Shown: positions 11,895-21,460 of the stretch, piece after piece
How positions within the stretch are numbered: position 1 is the first letter of the stretch
Layout: the number at the start of each line of letters is the position of its first letter
Assembly: GCF_023554995.1 (NCBI RefSeq)
Contig: NZ_JAMJPK010000003.1
Coordinates: 186,001-250,000 of the forward strand
Length of the DNA: 64,000 bases
Reading direction: 5' to 3'
Origin: Halomonas gemina
GTDB taxonomy: Bacteria; Pseudomonadota; Gammaproteobacteria; Pseudomonadales; Halomonadaceae
Notes under the pieces: generated by a model
The model's database searches: none
What the model saw: the letters and a program-made list of their open reading frames with translations, nothing else
What the model was told of the DNA's origin: nothing
Translations under genes and position numbers: made by a program

Positions 11895-11916
11895 GGCATG
11901 GCCCGGGGGCCATGCC
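11895..11916 (-). terminator. Perfect 10-bp hairpin between ribBA and ribH
   Basis: GGCATGGCCC and its exact complement flank a 2-base loop, midway in the 84-base gap between the ribBA stop and the ribH start. It may be a terminator or processing structure. It lacks a U-tract, so read-through into ribH is likely. Confidence 0.45.
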
Positions 11917-11937
11917 GTGGTGTGAAAGACGGCGGCG

Positions 11938-13101
11938 CTAGTCGTCGTCCTGCTCGCCGGTCGGCTGTTCGCCGGGTTCGAGACGCTCCACCACCTCGAG
12001 GTCGAAGCCGGAGAGGGCCGAAAACTTCCAGGGCGAGCTCAGCAGGCGCATCCTGCCCACCCCCAGGTGGCGCAGGATCTGCGAGCCGGTACCGATGGTC
12101 AGGTAGTTGCCCGCGCCGTCGGAGTCGCTGGTACGCGGTGGCCGCCGGCGCTCGAGGAACACCTCGAGCAGGTCATGGAGGTCCTGGCGCGGACGCCCGT
12201 CGTCGAGCAGCACGAAGACCCCGTGCTCGGCGCGTGCCACCTCGGCAACCGCCTGCTGGGAGGTCCAGCTCGGCTTGTCACTCTTCTGCAGGGCGAGCAG
12301 GTCGCGCATCACGTTGGCCAGGTGCACGCGCACCGTGGTCAGCGCCTCGGGGTGCGGATGGCCCTTGACCAGCGCCAGGTGATGGGCGCCCTGGATGCTG
12401 TCACGGAAGACGTGCAGGCTGAGCTCGCCGAAGGCGGTCTGGACCGGCGTCGACTCCACCGGCTGCACGGTCTGCTCGTTATGGATGCGGTAGTGGATCA
12501 GGTCGGCGATGGTGCCCATCTTCAGGCCATGCTCGACGGCGAAGCGCTCGAGCTCCGCCCGGCGGGCCATGCTGCCGTCCTCGTTCATGACCTCGCAGAT
12601 CACGCCGCTGGGATCGAGGCCGGCCAGGGCGGAGAGGTCGCAGGCCGCCTCGGTATGGCCGGCACGACGCAGCACGCCGCCGGGCTCGGCCATCAAGGGG
12701 AAGATGTGGCCGGGCTGGACGATGTCGGAGGCATCCGCGTCGCGGGCGACGGCGGCGCGCACGGTGCGCGCCCGGTCGGCGGCGGAGATGCCGGTGGTCA
12801 CGCCCTCGGCGGCCTCGATGGAGAGGGTGAACTTGGTCCCGAAGCCGGAACCGTTGTCACGCACCATCAGCGGCAGCTGGAGACGCTCGCAGCGCTCGCG
12901 GGTCATCGGCAGGCAGATCAGGCCCCTGGCATGGCGTGCCATGAAGTTGATGTGCTCGGCCTCGACCTTCTCGGCGGCCATGATGATGTCGCCTTCGTTC
13001 TCGCGATCCTCGTCATCCATCAGGATCACCATCCTGCCCTGACGAATGTCCTCGACCAGTTCTTCGATGGGGGCCAGGCCCCCGGATGAGGAGTGCACCA
13101 T
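11938..13101 (-). CDS. ribBA: 3,4-dihydroxy-2-butanone 4-phosphate synthase with degenerate GTP cyclohydrolase II domain
   Basis: Makes the four-carbon precursor of riboflavin from ribulose 5-phosphate. The 387 aa protein has an intact N-terminal RibB domain ([58 protein letters not shown]). The C-terminal half aligns with GTP cyclohydrolase II but lacks the zinc-binding cysteine cluster (family HSECLTGD...CDCG); here the stretch reads [16 protein letters not shown]. Such RibBX forms are common in gammaproteobacteria and imply that a separate RibA supplies cyclohydrolase activity. It follows ribD directly; ribE is not between them. Confidence 0.93.
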   Translation of the reverse strand: MVHSSSGGLAPIEELVEDIRQGRMVILMDDEDRENEGDIIMAAEKVEAEHINFMARHARGLICLPMTRERCERLQLPLMVRDNGSGFGTKFTLSIEAAEGVTTGISAADRARTVRAAVARDADASDIVQPGHIFPLMAEPGGVLRRAGHTEAACDLSALAGLDPSGVICEVMNEDGSMARRAELERFAVEHGLKMGTIADLIHYRIHNEQTVQPVESTPVQTAFGELSLHVFRDSIQGAHHLALVKGHPHPEALTTVRVHLANVMRDLLALQKSDKPSWTSQQAVAEVARAEHGVFVLLDDGRPRQDLHDLLEVFLERRRPPRTSDSDGAGNYLTIGTGSQILRHLGVGRMRLLSSPWKFSALSGFDLEVVERLEPGEQPTGEQDDD

Positions 13102-13230
13102 GGAGTCTCCATTGATTCAGCGTGGTGGCTGTCGCGATCCGACGACGAGCGGGTCGCCATCGGGCGTCGCCACCTCGAAACCGCGTCAGGGTACCGTGGC
13201 GCAGCGTCGGGCGCCAGTAAACAGCCACGT

Positions 13231-13300
13231 CGCCGAGCGCCGAGCGCCGAGCGCCGAGCGCCGAGCGCCGAGCGCCGAGCGCCGAGCGCCGAGCGCCGGC
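13231..13300. repeat. Tandem 7-bp repeat, nine exact copies plus one degenerate
   Basis: CGCCGAG repeated head to tail from 13231 to 13293, then CGCCGGC. It lies between the ribD stop (13319) and the ribBA start (13101). Read on the minus strand the unit is GCTCGGC, related to the GCTTACG units at 5522-5549 and 51636-51656. Copy number probably varies between strains. Confidence 0.95.
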
Positions 13301-13318
13301 AGGATGATGACGCAGCGT

Positions 13319-14467
13319 TCAGCTTTCGGCCACCATGCGCCGCCGGGGCCGGGCGGTGATGCGCCAGTCGTTGCCCACGGCGCGGATATCGAGGATCTCC
13401 AGGCCCTTCTGCTGGGCCATCAGGGTCAGGCCCGGCAGCTCGAAGAGCGGACGCGCCTCGCCACCGAGCAGGGTCGGCGCCACGAACAGCTGCATCTCGT
13501 CGATCAGGCCGGCCTCGAGCATGGCACCGGCCAGCGTCGCCCCGGTCTCGAGCAGCACCTCGTTGGCCTGCTCCGCCTCGGCCAGGTGGTGCAGCAGGGC
13601 GTCGAGGTCGACGCGGCCATCGGGGCCCGCGGGCATCGCCACCACCTCGGCACCGGCGGCCTGGAGCCTCTCGCGACGCTCGGGCTCGTGGTCCGCCAGG
13701 GTGGCCACCAGGGTGCGGCCGGGTTCGCGCAGGCAGGCCGCGGCCAGGGGCAGGCGCAGCCGGGAGTCGACCACCACGCGCAACGGCTGGCGGGCGGCGA
13801 GCGCCTCGCCCCCGGGCAACTCGAGCTGCTCGGGGCGCACGGTGAGCCGGGCGTTGTCGAAGATGATCGACTCGACCCCGGTGAGGATGGCGCTGGAACG
13901 GGCGCGCAGGCGCTGCACCTCGCGGCGAGCGTGGGGCCCGGTGATCCACTGGGACTCGCCGGAGCGCATGGCGGTGCGGCCATCTAGGCTCATGGCCATC
14001 TTGAGGCGCACGAAGGGACGGCCGTGGGACATGCGCATCACGAAGCCGGGATTGAGCGCCAGCGCCTCCTCCTCGAGCAGGCCCACCGCCACCTCGATAC
14101 CGGCCTCGCGCAGCCGGGCGATGCCCCGGCCAGCGACCCGCGGATTGGGGTCCTGCATGGCCACCTCCACCCGCGCCACGCCGGCCTCGGCCAGCGCCAG
14201 GGCACAGGGGCCGGTGCGCCCCTGGTGGGCGCAGGGCTCCAGGGTCACGTAGGCGGTGGCGCCGCGGGCCTGCTCCCCCGCCGCCGCCAGGGCATGGATC
14301 TCGGCATGGGGCTCGCCGGCCCGCTCGTGCCAACCCTCGCCGACCACCCGGCGCTCCTTGACCAGCACGCAGCCCACCCGGGGGTTGGGGTCGGTGGTAT
14401 AGCACCCGCGGCGCGCCAGCGTCAGGGCGCGTGCCATCCAGGCCTCGGGGAAGGCGTGCTGGGCCAT
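13319..14467 (-). CDS. ribD: Bifunctional riboflavin deaminase/reductase
   Basis: Carries out two early riboflavin steps: pyrimidine deamination, then NADPH reduction of the ribosyl side chain. The 382 aa protein has an N-terminal CDA-fold deaminase with zinc ligands His54 (HAEIHAL), Cys79 and Cys88 (EPCAHQGRTGPC), and a C-terminal reductase (from about residue 150, KMAMSLDGRTA; later EVLLETGATLAGAML). The ATG shares one base with the nrdR stop (TGATG). Normal gene order would place riboflavin synthase next, but the repeat at 13231-13300 is found there instead. Confidence 0.96.
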   Translation of the reverse strand: MAQHAFPEAWMARALTLARRGCYTTDPNPRVGCVLVKERRVVGEGWHERAGEPHAEIHALAAAGEQARGATAYVTLEPCAHQGRTGPCALALAEAGVARVEVAMQDPNPRVAGRGIARLREAGIEVAVGLLEEEALALNPGFVMRMSHGRPFVRLKMAMSLDGRTAMRSGESQWITGPHARREVQRLRARSSAILTGVESIIFDNARLTVRPEQLELPGGEALAARQPLRVVVDSRLRLPLAAACLREPGRTLVATLADHEPERRERLQAAGAEVVAMPAGPDGRVDLDALLHHLAEAEQANEVLLETGATLAGAMLEAGLIDEMQLFVAPTLLGGEARPLFELPGLTLMAQQKGLEILDIRAVGNDWRITARPRRRMVAES

Positions 14468-14952
14468 CAGGACGCTCCCGACGGGTCCGAGGGGAAACCG
14501 GGCTCCTGGGCCAGGCGATCGATCTCGGCCCGGAACTCGTCGATATCCTGGAAGCTGCGGTAGACCGAGGCGAAACGGATATAGGCCACCTGGTCGAGGC
14601 GCTTGAGGGCCTGCATGACCTCCTCGCCGATGTCCCGGGCGTGGATCTCGCGTTCACCCCGGGCGCGCAGGTTCTGGCGAATGCGCTCCACCGCCGCCTC
14701 GATGGACTCGGCGCTGACCGGGCGCTTCTCCAGCGCGCGCAGCATGCCGGCGCGCAGCTTGACCTCGTCGAACACCTCCCGCGTGCCATCGGACTTGATC
14801 ACTCGCGGCATCACCAGCTCGGCGGTCTCGTAGGTGGTGAAGCGCTCGCCACAGGCCGCGCACTGGCGCCGCCGCCGGACCTGGTCGCCATCCGCCACCA
14901 GGCGGGAGTCGGTCACGCGCGTGTCGTTGGCGCCACAGAAGGGGCAATGCAT
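14467..14952 (-). CDS. nrdR: Transcriptional repressor NrdR
   Basis: Nucleotide-sensing repressor of ribonucleotide reductase genes. The 161 aa protein starts [17 protein letters not shown], with a zinc ribbon formed by CPFC and CAAC (about residues 3-6 and 31-34), then an ATP-cone domain (about 49-139: [19 protein letters not shown]...). The ATG at 14950-14952 is the family start; the longer open frame upstream is not used. It is the first gene of the riboflavin operon, as in many gammaproteobacteria. Confidence 0.96.
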   Translation of the reverse strand: MHCPFCGANDTRVTDSRLVADGDQVRRRRQCAACGERFTTYETAELVMPRVIKSDGTREVFDEVKLRAGMLRALEKRPVSAESIEAAVERIRQNLRARGEREIHARDIGEEVMQALKRLDQVAYIRFASVYRSFQDIDEFRAEIDRLAQEPGFPSDPSGAS

Positions 14953-15095
14953 AGGGATAACCCGAGGTCGATGGAAAAGCTGTCGCCACATTGTAACGGT
15001 TCGCGAGGAGAGCGCCCAGCGACGGGGAAGCCACGCCGCCATGGCACGGGACATGCAAGGGGGTGGCATTCCCAGGCCGACCAGCGAATACCACC

Positions 15096-16868
15096 ATGCC
15101 CCTACCCCCTTCCCTCGCCCATCCCCTGGACGAGGCCGCCTTCAGCGCCCGCGCCCGCGAGCACCTCGACGTCCTCTACGGCCCCCGCCGGGAGGAGGTG
15201 CTGCGACGGCTGCTGATGCTGCTCTCGCACCATCGCGGTGCCATGCCCCCCGCCGCAAGACCCGGTCCCGCCCCCTTGTGGAGCGAGCGGGACCAGTGGC
15301 TGATCACCTACGGAGACAGCCTGCTCGACGGCGACACCCCGCCCCTGGCGGTGCTTCGAGACTTCCTCGAGGCACGCCTGCCCGACACCTTCAGCGGGGT
15401 ACATGTGCTGCCCTTCTTTCCCTGGAGCAGCGACGACGGCTTCTCGGTAATCCACTACCGAGAGGTGGACCCGGCCCTGGGCGACTGGTGCCACCTGCGC
15501 CGGCTGGCCGAGCGCGGCGACCTGATCGTCGACCTGGTGCTAAACCACGTCTCCCGGGAGTCGCTGTGGTTCGTCGACTATCTTTCCGGCTGCCTGCCGG
15601 GGCGCGACTACTTCATCGAGATGGACCCGGAAAGCGACCTCTCGGCGGTGGTGCGGCCGCGCAGCTCTCCGCTGCTGGTGCCGGTGCCTACCCGCCGCGG
15701 CACGCGCCACCTCTGGGCGACCTTCTCCGAGGACCAGATCGACCTGAACTTCGCCAATCCCGACGTGCTGCTGGAGTTCATCGGCATCCTGCTCTTCTAC
15801 CTGGCACAGGGGGCGAGGGTGATCCGCCTGGACGCCATCGCCTACCTCTGGAAGGCGCCCGGCACGCCCTGCATCCACCTGCCCGAGACCCATGAGGTGG
15901 TGCGCCTGCTGCGGGCCGTGGTCGACCACATGGCGCCCGGCACCCTGCTGCTGACCGAGACCAACGTGCCCCACCGGGAGAACCTCAGCTACTTCGGTCT
16001 AGATCGCCTTGCAGACGGCCAGGCGCCCGACGAGGCCCACCTGGTCTACCAGTTCCCCCTGCCGCCGCTGCTGCTGCATGCCCTGACCAGCGGCGAGGCG
16101 GACACCCTGGGCCGCTGGCTGGAGAGCCTGCCCGCCCTGCCGCCGGGCTGCAGCTACCTCAACTTCACCGCCAGCCATGACGGCATCGGCGTCCGCCCGC
16201 TGGAGGGCTGGCTGCCGGACCATGAGGTCGAGGCCCTGCTGGAGCTGATGCATCGCTTCGGCGGGTTCGTCAGCATGCGCACCGACCCCCAGGGGCGGGA
16301 CATCCCCTACGAGATCAACATCACCTGGTTCGAGGCCATGAAGGGGACCCGCCGGGGAGCGGACCCCTGGCAGGTGGAGCGTTTCCTGTGCAGCCAGCAC
16401 CTGATCCTGGCCCTGCAGGGCATTCCCGCCCTCTACGTGCATTCGCTGACCGCCACCCTCAACGACCTGGAAGGCGTCGAGCGCAGCGGCCGCCTGAGGG
16501 CGATCAACCGCCACCGCTGGCAGCTAAGCGAGCTCGAGGAACTGCTCGACAGCCGCAACACGCCGACCCGCGAGGTATTCCTGGCCCTGGCGCGTCGCCT
16601 GGCGGTGCGGCGTCGGGAGCCCTGCTTCCACCCGGACGCGCCCCAGCGGGTGATGCCCGCCCCGCCTGCGCTGCTGGTGCTGGAGCGAGGACCGCTGCCC
16701 GATGGCCGACGCCTGCTGGCGATCCACAACGTCTCCGACCGACGTCAGCCCCTCGAGCTGGACGCACTCGACGGCCCCGGCTGGATCGACCTGCTGGAGG
16801 ATGTTCCCTGGACGCGGGAGTCGAGCCTGGCCCCCTACCGCAGCCTGTGGCTGCTGGCCCCGGGCTGA
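15096..16868 (+). CDS. GH13 (subfamily 18) sugar phosphorylase, probable glucosylglycerate phosphorylase
   Basis: Predicted cytoplasmic enzyme of the sucrose-phosphorylase group that cleaves a glucoside with phosphate to glucose 1-phosphate. The 590 aa barrel carries a nucleophile Asp in [12 protein letters not shown], an acid/base Glu in [17 protein letters not shown] and a transition-state Asp in TASHDGIGV. The TETNVPH...YFG and [15 protein letters not shown] segments resemble the YcjM-type glucosylglycerate phosphorylases more than true sucrose phosphorylases. The window also has the glucosylglycerate synthesis pair (35614-37742), which supports that substrate, but sequence alone cannot exclude sucrose. 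The start is uncertain: ATG 15096 is chosen, with GTG 15063 in frame upstream. Divergent from nrdR. Confidence 0.8.
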   Translation: MPLPPSLAHPLDEAAFSARAREHLDVLYGPRREEVLRRLLMLLSHHRGAMPPAARPGPAPLWSERDQWLITYGDSLLDGDTPPLAVLRDFLEARLPDTFSGVHVLPFFPWSSDDGFSVIHYREVDPALGDWCHLRRLAERGDLIVDLVLNHVSRESLWFVDYLSGCLPGRDYFIEMDPESDLSAVVRPRSSPLLVPVPTRRGTRHLWATFSEDQIDLNFANPDVLLEFIGILLFYLAQGARVIRLDAIAYLWKAPGTPCIHLPETHEVVRLLRAVVDHMAPGTLLLTETNVPHRENLSYFGLDRLADGQAPDEAHLVYQFPLPPLLLHALTSGEADTLGRWLESLPALPPGCSYLNFTASHDGIGVRPLEGWLPDHEVEALLELMHRFGGFVSMRTDPQGRDIPYEINITWFEAMKGTRRGADPWQVERFLCSQHLILALQGIPALYVHSLTATLNDLEGVERSGRLRAINRHRWQLSELEELLDSRNTPTREVFLALARRLAVRRREPCFHPDAPQRVMPAPPALLVLERGPLPDGRRLLAIHNVSDRRQPLELDALDGPGWIDLLEDVPWTRESSLAPYRSLWLLAPG

Positions 16869-17333
16869 TCAGTGCCCCGCGTGCTGGCCATCGCCCTGCA
16901 TCTCCATCGGCTGCACCCGCCTCACCGGGGCCTCGACGGTCAGGGTCTCGCCATTGTCGAGGCTCAGGGTGAGCGCGATGCTCTCGCCCTCGGCCGGGAT
17001 CCTGGTCAGTTCGAAGAGCATCAGGTGCCAGCCGCCGGGCGCCAGCCGCACGGTCTCGCCGGCCGGGATCGGGATCGTCTCGACCTGACGCATCTGCATC
17101 ACGCCATCCATCATCACGTGGTTGTGCAGCTCCAGGCTGCCGGCCAGGGGCGAGGTGCCGCCGACCAGCGCCAGGTCCGTCTCGCCCGGGTTGGTCAGGT
17201 CCATGAAGGCGGCGGTGGTGGGCGACCCCGGCGGCACCGCCCGCACCCGAGCCTCCTCGACGGTGAGGGACTGGGCCAGCGCGGTAGCGCTGAACAGCGA
17301 GAACAGGACCAGCGGTAGGGCAGCGATGCGCAT
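16869..17333 (-). CDS. Periplasmic copper chaperone PCu(A)C
   Basis: Small exported copper(I) carrier (154 aa) that helps load the Cu(A) centre of cytochrome oxidase. A signal peptide (MRIAALPLVLFSLFSATALA) is followed by one cupredoxin-like domain. Ligand candidates form the family pattern: His/Met in ELHNHVMMDGVMQMRQV, and His-x-Met in GGWHLMLF. A His/Met tail (MEMQGDGQHAGH) may add a copper site. The ATG at 17331-17333 starts the signal peptide. Its stop codon abuts that of the convergent phosphorylase gene (TGATCA at 16866-16871). Confidence 0.9.
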   Translation of the reverse strand: MRIAALPLVLFSLFSATALAQSLTVEEARVRAVPPGSPTTAAFMDLTNPGETDLALVGGTSPLAGSLELHNHVMMDGVMQMRQVETIPIPAGETVRLAPGGWHLMLFELTRIPAEGESIALTLSLDNGETLTVEAPVRRVQPMEMQGDGQHAGH

Positions 17334-17527
17334 GTCGGTCGACTCCAGTGGTTCAAGGGGAGGAGTCGAGCTTACCCTGCCTGGACGTTGATCGGGAGCG
17401 GGCTGCGACATTGCGTCCCGCCGGCGGAGGCAGGGATTAATTCACGGCTAATGGGTGCGTGGCAGGATGGGAACTTGCGGGCCCCCGGCGGGTCCCCACG
17501 ACACTCCCTCAGCGACAGGACACCCCG

Positions 17528-18292
17528 ATGCGACCCCTTCCCCTCTCCCTGACGGCCGGCCTGGTCTCGCTCACGCTCACCGCGACGCTCGCCGCCGACG
17601 ACCACTGGCCGGCACCGCTCCAGGCGCTGGTGGATCAGGGCCTGGAGGTCCACGGCGAATTCGACGCGCCCGGCGGCCTCAGCGGCTTCGCCGCCAGCCA
17701 CCGGGGGCGCGAGATGGCCGTCTACCTCACCGCGGACGGCGACCATGCGCTGGTCGGCACCCTGCTCGATGCCGAGGGCAACGACCTCTCCGCGGCGCCG
17801 CTGGACGAGCATGTGCGCAGCGGCCAGGAGGCCGAGGTGTGGCAGCGGCTCGAGGAGAGCCACTGGATCCAGGACGGCGACCCCGAGGCCGAGCGCGTGA
17901 TCTACACCTTCACCGACCCCAACTGCCCCTACTGCGAGCGCTTCCATGAGCAGAGCCGCCCCTGGGTCGAGGCCGGCGAGGTACAGCTGCGCCACATCAT
18001 GGTCGGCATCCTGCGCAACGACAGCCCGGCCAAGGCGGCGGCCCTGCTGGGGGCCGAGGACCCCGCCGCGGCGCTGCAGGAGCACCAGGCCAGCGACAGC
18101 GGCATCGCCGCCTCCGCCCAGCCCCGCGAGGTCGAGGAGCAGGTCTACGCCAACAACCAGCTCTTCGAGGGCCTGGGGCTGATGGCCACCCCCACCAGCT
18201 ACTACCGCAACGACGAGGGCCGCCTGGAGCAGGTCGAGGGGGCCCCCGACGCGGCGCGCCTCGAGACGGTGATGGGCGCGCCGCGCCCCTGA
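17528..18292 (+). CDS. dsbG: Thiol:disulfide interchange protein DsbG
   Basis: Periplasmic thioredoxin-fold protein (254 aa) that keeps lone cysteines reduced or isomerises disulfides. It has a signal peptide (to about residue 22), an N-terminal dimerisation domain (about 30-110) and a thioredoxin domain with active site CPYC in TDPNCPYCERFHEQ. The cis-Pro loop is in LMATPTSYYRN. CPYC and the length fit DsbG better than DsbC (usually CGYC). The ATG at 17528 starts the signal peptide. It lies divergent from the copper chaperone, which suggests a shared role in periplasmic metal/thiol handling. Confidence 0.88.
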   Translation: MRPLPLSLTAGLVSLTLTATLAADDHWPAPLQALVDQGLEVHGEFDAPGGLSGFAASHRGREMAVYLTADGDHALVGTLLDAEGNDLSAAPLDEHVRSGQEAEVWQRLEESHWIQDGDPEAERVIYTFTDPNCPYCERFHEQSRPWVEAGEVQLRHIMVGILRNDSPAKAAALLGAEDPAAALQEHQASDSGIAASAQPREVEEQVYANNQLFEGLGLMATPTSYYRNDEGRLEQVEGAPDAARLETVMGAPRP

Positions 18293-18328
18293 TGCCGAGG
18301 CCATGACGCGCCGCCTTGCCCCCACTGA

Positions 18329-18369
18329 CGAAACGGGCCCCGCTGCCGATCGCCGCGGGGCCCGTTTCG
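18329..18369. terminator. Bidirectional terminator hairpin between dsbG and tsdA
   Basis: Perfect 14-bp stem (CGAAACGGGCCCCG with its complement) around a 13-base loop, between the convergent ends of dsbG and tsdA. The AAA/TTT within the stem gives short U-tracts either way. Confidence 0.8.
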
Positions 18370-18388
18370 CGCGAAGCGACAGGTAGGG

Positions 18389-19402
18389 TCAGTCCTCCAG
18401 GTCCTCGAAGCGCGGCACGCCGACGTTCCAGGGCACGATATCGCCCTTCTCGCCCCAGTTGGCGTGATCGGCGAGGCGATGGTCATCTTGCTCGCGCACC
18501 TGGCCGTAGCTGGAGTGCTTGTGGAAGGTCGGGCCGAACTGCTCGAGTACCTGATCGACGCTCTCGGTGTAGCGCGGGTCCTGCGGGCGCTCCTGCTGGG
18601 TCATGTAGTAGGCGATGTCCCAGGCCTGTTGATCACTGAGCGACAGCGGCTGGCCCAGCGGCATGTTGTTCTTGATGAACCCGGCCGCGGTATGCGTGCG
18701 CACGATGCCGGCCCCCCAGTTGTTGGAGCCGTCCCCCCAGGGGGCGGGAAACACATACTCACCGTCCACGTAGAGACCGGAACCGTCCTCACTGTGACAG
18801 ACCGAGCACTGCTCCATGTAGAGCGCCTCACCGTTTTCATAGCTCAGCGTCTCGGGGCGCTCAGGTGGCGGAAAGCCACGGCCGTAGATCGGCTGGTCGG
18901 GGTACATGGGCGCCCCCGTGGCGAGCCACTGATGGTAGGCCGACAATGCCAGCATGTCGTCACTGCCATACTCGGGCGGGGTGCCGTTCATGGAGTAGGC
19001 AAAGCAACCCGCGATGCGCTCCTCGAGATTGTTGACGTGCTGGTTCTTGCCGCGGAAGTCCGGCAGCGTCACCGCGGCGGGCCAGACCGGCGCGCTGAAC
19101 GGCTGACGGCCCTCGCCCAGGTGGCAGCTTGAGCAGTTCATGTCGTTGAAGACATTCTCGCCGCGCAGCTGCTGAGTGTTGGTGAAGAGGTCGTAGCCAC
19201 GACGAATGACCTTCTTCAACTCCGGGTTGATATCGGCCTCCTCGAGGTCCGCCATGGTCGGCGGCACATGCACCAGTTCGCCCTCCTCGGGGGCGGGATA
19301 GCCCATCTCGACGAGTTGTTCGTATTCTGCCCAGGCGGCCATGCTGATGCCAGCGGCCAGGGTCGCACTGGCCACGGCCAGGGTTGTCCTGTGAAGTTTC
19401 AT
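18389..19402 (-). CDS. tsdA: Diheme cytochrome c, thiosulfate dehydrogenase TsdA
   Basis: Periplasmic enzyme that joins two thiosulfates to tetrathionate (reversible). The 337 aa protein has a signal peptide (cleavage near WAEY) and two class I cytochrome modules: CSSCH (90-94) and CSVCH (199-203). Family hallmarks are FTNTQQLRGENVFNDMNCSS, the cysteine in ERIAGCFAYSMNGTPPE (Cys133, probably the unusual Cys ligand of the active-site heme), NNWGAGIVRTHTAAGFI, KNNMPLG and the C-terminal QERPQDPRY. It is the last gene of a four-gene unit after tsdB, 13 bases downstream, and ends at a terminator hairpin. Confidence 0.88.
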   Translation of the reverse strand: MKLHRTTLAVASATLAAGISMAAWAEYEQLVEMGYPAPEEGELVHVPPTMADLEEADINPELKKVIRRGYDLFTNTQQLRGENVFNDMNCSSCHLGEGRQPFSAPVWPAAVTLPDFRGKNQHVNNLEERIAGCFAYSMNGTPPEYGSDDMLALSAYHQWLATGAPMYPDQPIYGRGFPPPERPETLSYENGEALYMEQCSVCHSEDGSGLYVDGEYVFPAPWGDGSNNWGAGIVRTHTAAGFIKNNMPLGQPLSLSDQQAWDIAYYMTQQERPQDPRYTESVDQVLEQFGPTFHKHSSYGQVREQDDHRLADHANWGEKGDIVPWNVGVPRFEDLED

Positions 19403-19415
19403 GCTCTGCTCCCCC

Positions 19416-20069
19416 TTATTCGGACGCCACGGACTGATTGGCCAGCCAGGCCGACACCGCCTGGATATCCTCGTCGCTCATGCGCTGGGCGATGGCCCCC
19501 ATCAGGTTCTGGGGATCATTGCTGCGCTCCCCTTCCTGCCAGGCCTGCAGCTGAGCCTCGATATAGCCGGCATGCTGGCTGGCGATGCCGGGAAAGGTAC
19601 TGCCGGCACCCGCGTTACCCGGGCCATGGCAGCTCTTGCAGGAGACGATGTAGGCATCCCAGTCGCCGCGCAGGGCCAGCTGTTCGCCGCGCGCCAGCAG
19701 CGCCTCCTCGGCCTCCTCGCCACCCTGGGCCTCGGTCACCGGCATCTGGCTGTAGTAGGCCGCCACATCGGCGATCTGCTGGTCGTCCAGCATGTTGGCG
19801 AAGGGCATCATGCTGGCATTCTCGCGGCGACCCGCCTTGAAGTCATGCAACTGCTTGGCGATGTAGCCGGCATCCTGGCCGGCCAGGCGGGGCCAGGACT
19901 CGCCCCCGGACACATTCATCCCGCTACCGTCGGCCTGGTGGCAGGCCACGCAGGTACCGGCCGCCTGTTGGCCGCGCTCGGCATCGCCCTCCAGGGCCTG
20001 GGCCTGACCGGCGGCCAGGCCCAGGCCCAGCAGCAGGCCGAGCCCACTCACGATCCTCATGCTCGTCAT
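19416..20069 (-). CDS. tsdB: Diheme cytochrome c4-type electron acceptor TsdB
   Basis: A 217 aa exported cytochrome with a signal peptide (about 1-25) and two similar cytochrome c halves carrying CVACH (40-44) and CKSCH (144-148). Each half also has a candidate Met ligand (MMPFANM in the first, MGAIAQRMSD in the second). The layout is that of cytochrome c4 and of TsdB, the electron acceptor for TsdA. It lies directly upstream of tsdA. Its first ATG overlaps the histidine-kinase stop by four bases; a second ATG three codons on is also possible. Electrons would pass on to terminal oxidases. Confidence 0.85.
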   Translation of the reverse strand: MTSMRIVSGLGLLLGLGLAAGQAQALEGDAERGQQAAGTCVACHQADGSGMNVSGGESWPRLAGQDAGYIAKQLHDFKAGRRENASMMPFANMLDDQQIADVAAYYSQMPVTEAQGGEEAEEALLARGEQLALRGDWDAYIVSCKSCHGPGNAGAGSTFPGIASQHAGYIEAQLQAWQEGERSNDPQNLMGAIAQRMSDEDIQAVSAWLANQSVASE

Positions 20070-21460
20070 TTCGGGTCACCCTCGTCGTTGTCATCGATCC
20101 CTTGCGGGGTTCCTTCCCGGGCCGGCCGTGCCGGTCCCGTCGACCGCGGCGTCAGCGGCAGCGTCAGCCGGGCCTCAAGCCCACCCCCCTCGGGGCGGGA
20201 AAACGCCAGCCCTCCGCCGAAGCGCTCGGCGATGGCGGCGACGATGGCCAGCCCCAGGCCACTGCCCTGCCGGCGGCTGGCCCGCCAGAACCGGCGCGTC
20301 AACTGCTCGAGCTGGGCCTCCTCGACCCCGGGGCCATGATCCCTGACCCCGTAGGTCAGCGTCTGGCCATCCGCGTCGATGCGGGCCGCGACCTCCACGG
20401 GACTCTCCCCGGGCCCGTGGCGCAGGGCGTTGTCCACCAGGTTGCGCAGCGCAGTGATTGCCAGCTCCCGAGGCACCGCCAGCTCCACCTTGGGCCATTC
20501 CTCGGGCAGTGCGAAGCGTTGCCGGTCGCTGGTCGAGGCGTCGCGCAGCGCCAGCTCAACGACGTCGGCGGCTCGGCTGGCCTCGCCGTCCTCGAAGTGT
20601 AGCCGTCCTTCCACCCGCGCCAGCATCAACAGCTGGTCCAGGGTCCGCGACAGTCGTGCCACGCCCTCCTCGGCATGGTCCAGTGACTGGCGTGCCGCCT
20701 CACCCTCGACCCGACTGGCCACCTGCAGGTGGGTCTTGATGGCCGTCAGCGGCGTGCGCAGCTCGTGGGCGGCGTCGTTGGTGAAGCGCTGCTCGCGCAC
20801 GATGGTCTGCTGGATGCGCGCCAGCAGGCCATTGAGCGTCTCCACCAGCGGGCGGATCTCCACCGGCACGCCATGGGTCGCCACCGGCGCCAGGGCATCG
20901 GGGTGACGGCGGGCCAGGGCGGCACGCAGCCGACCCAGCGGCCGCAGCCCCCTCACCACGCCGAGCCATAGCGCCAGCAGGCTGCCGGCCAGCGCCACCA
21001 CGAAGGGCACCACCGCCACCTGCAGCACGTTGCGCATCAGCAGGTCGCGCTCGTCCATGCGGTCGGCGGTGGTGATGGTCAACCCGCCACGCTCGTAGGT
21101 GAACACCCGCCAGGTCATGCCGCCCTCCTCGCGGTAGGCATGGCCCGGCTCCCGGGCCTGCAGGATGTGCTCCATATCGGTATGGGTGCGCGCCATGATC
21201 TCGCCACGCGGCGAGTGCACCTGGCAGGCCAGCCCCTCGATGGGCGGAATGGAGAGCGCGCGAGTGTCCGCCTGCTCCCACACCTCCACCGGCAGCTGGG
21301 CCATCAACCCGGCCACCATGCGGGCCGACTGGGCGAGCCGCTGGTCCAGGGTCTCCTCCACTTGCTGGTGCAGGTCGCGCATCAGCCAGGCGGCGGCCAG
21401 GCCCCAGAACAGCAGCAGGGTCAGCCCCAGGGTCAGCACCAGCCGCGTGCGCAGGCTCAT
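20066..21460 (-). CDS. Sensor histidine kinase (QseC/PmrB-like), tsd operon
   Basis: Membrane sensor of 464 aa. TM1 is at about 7-27, a periplasmic sensor segment at about 28-145, TM2 at about 146-168, HAMP to about 222, an H-box NDAAHELRTPLT (His232), and N/G boxes in LRNLVDNALRHG, GVRDHGPGVEE and QGSGLGLAIV. This is a classical OmpR-family partner. The signal is unknown; coupling to tsdBA suggests a sulfur compound or redox state. It overlaps both the response-regulator gene and tsdB by four bases. QseC/PmrB resemblance rests on architecture and the operator upstream. Confidence 0.88.
   Translation of the reverse strand: MSLRTRLVLTLGLTLLLFWGLAAAWLMRDLHQQVEETLDQRLAQSARMVAGLMAQLPVEVWEQADTRALSIPPIEGLACQVHSPRGEIMARTHTDMEHILQAREPGHAYREEGGMTWRVFTYERGGLTITTADRMDERDLLMRNVLQVAVVPFVVALAGSLLALWLGVVRGLRPLGRLRAALARRHPDALAPVATHGVPVEIRPLVETLNGLLARIQQTIVREQRFTNDAAHELRTPLTAIKTHLQVASRVEGEAARQSLDHAEEGVARLSRTLDQLLMLARVEGRLHFEDGEASRAADVVELALRDASTSDRQRFALPEEWPKVELAVPRELAITALRNLVDNALRHGPGESPVEVAARIDADGQTLTYGVRDHGPGVEEAQLEQLTRRFWRASRRQGSGLGLAIVAAIAERFGGGLAFSRPEGGGLEARLTLPLTPRSTGPARPAREGTPQGIDDNDEGDPK

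Noticed and set aside
13102-13230. FMN riboswitch before ribBA
   Set aside because: The conserved AGGGGNNA... and GAAGCCGACGGU segments are absent.
13231-13300. Possible CRISPR-like array
   Set aside because: Units are 7 bp with no spacers and no cas genes; it is a simple tandem repeat.
13026-14789. 587-codon minus-strand frame containing the SALGARR repeat
   Set aside because: Translation of the heptamer array in a shadow frame across ribD and nrdR; no start or motif support.
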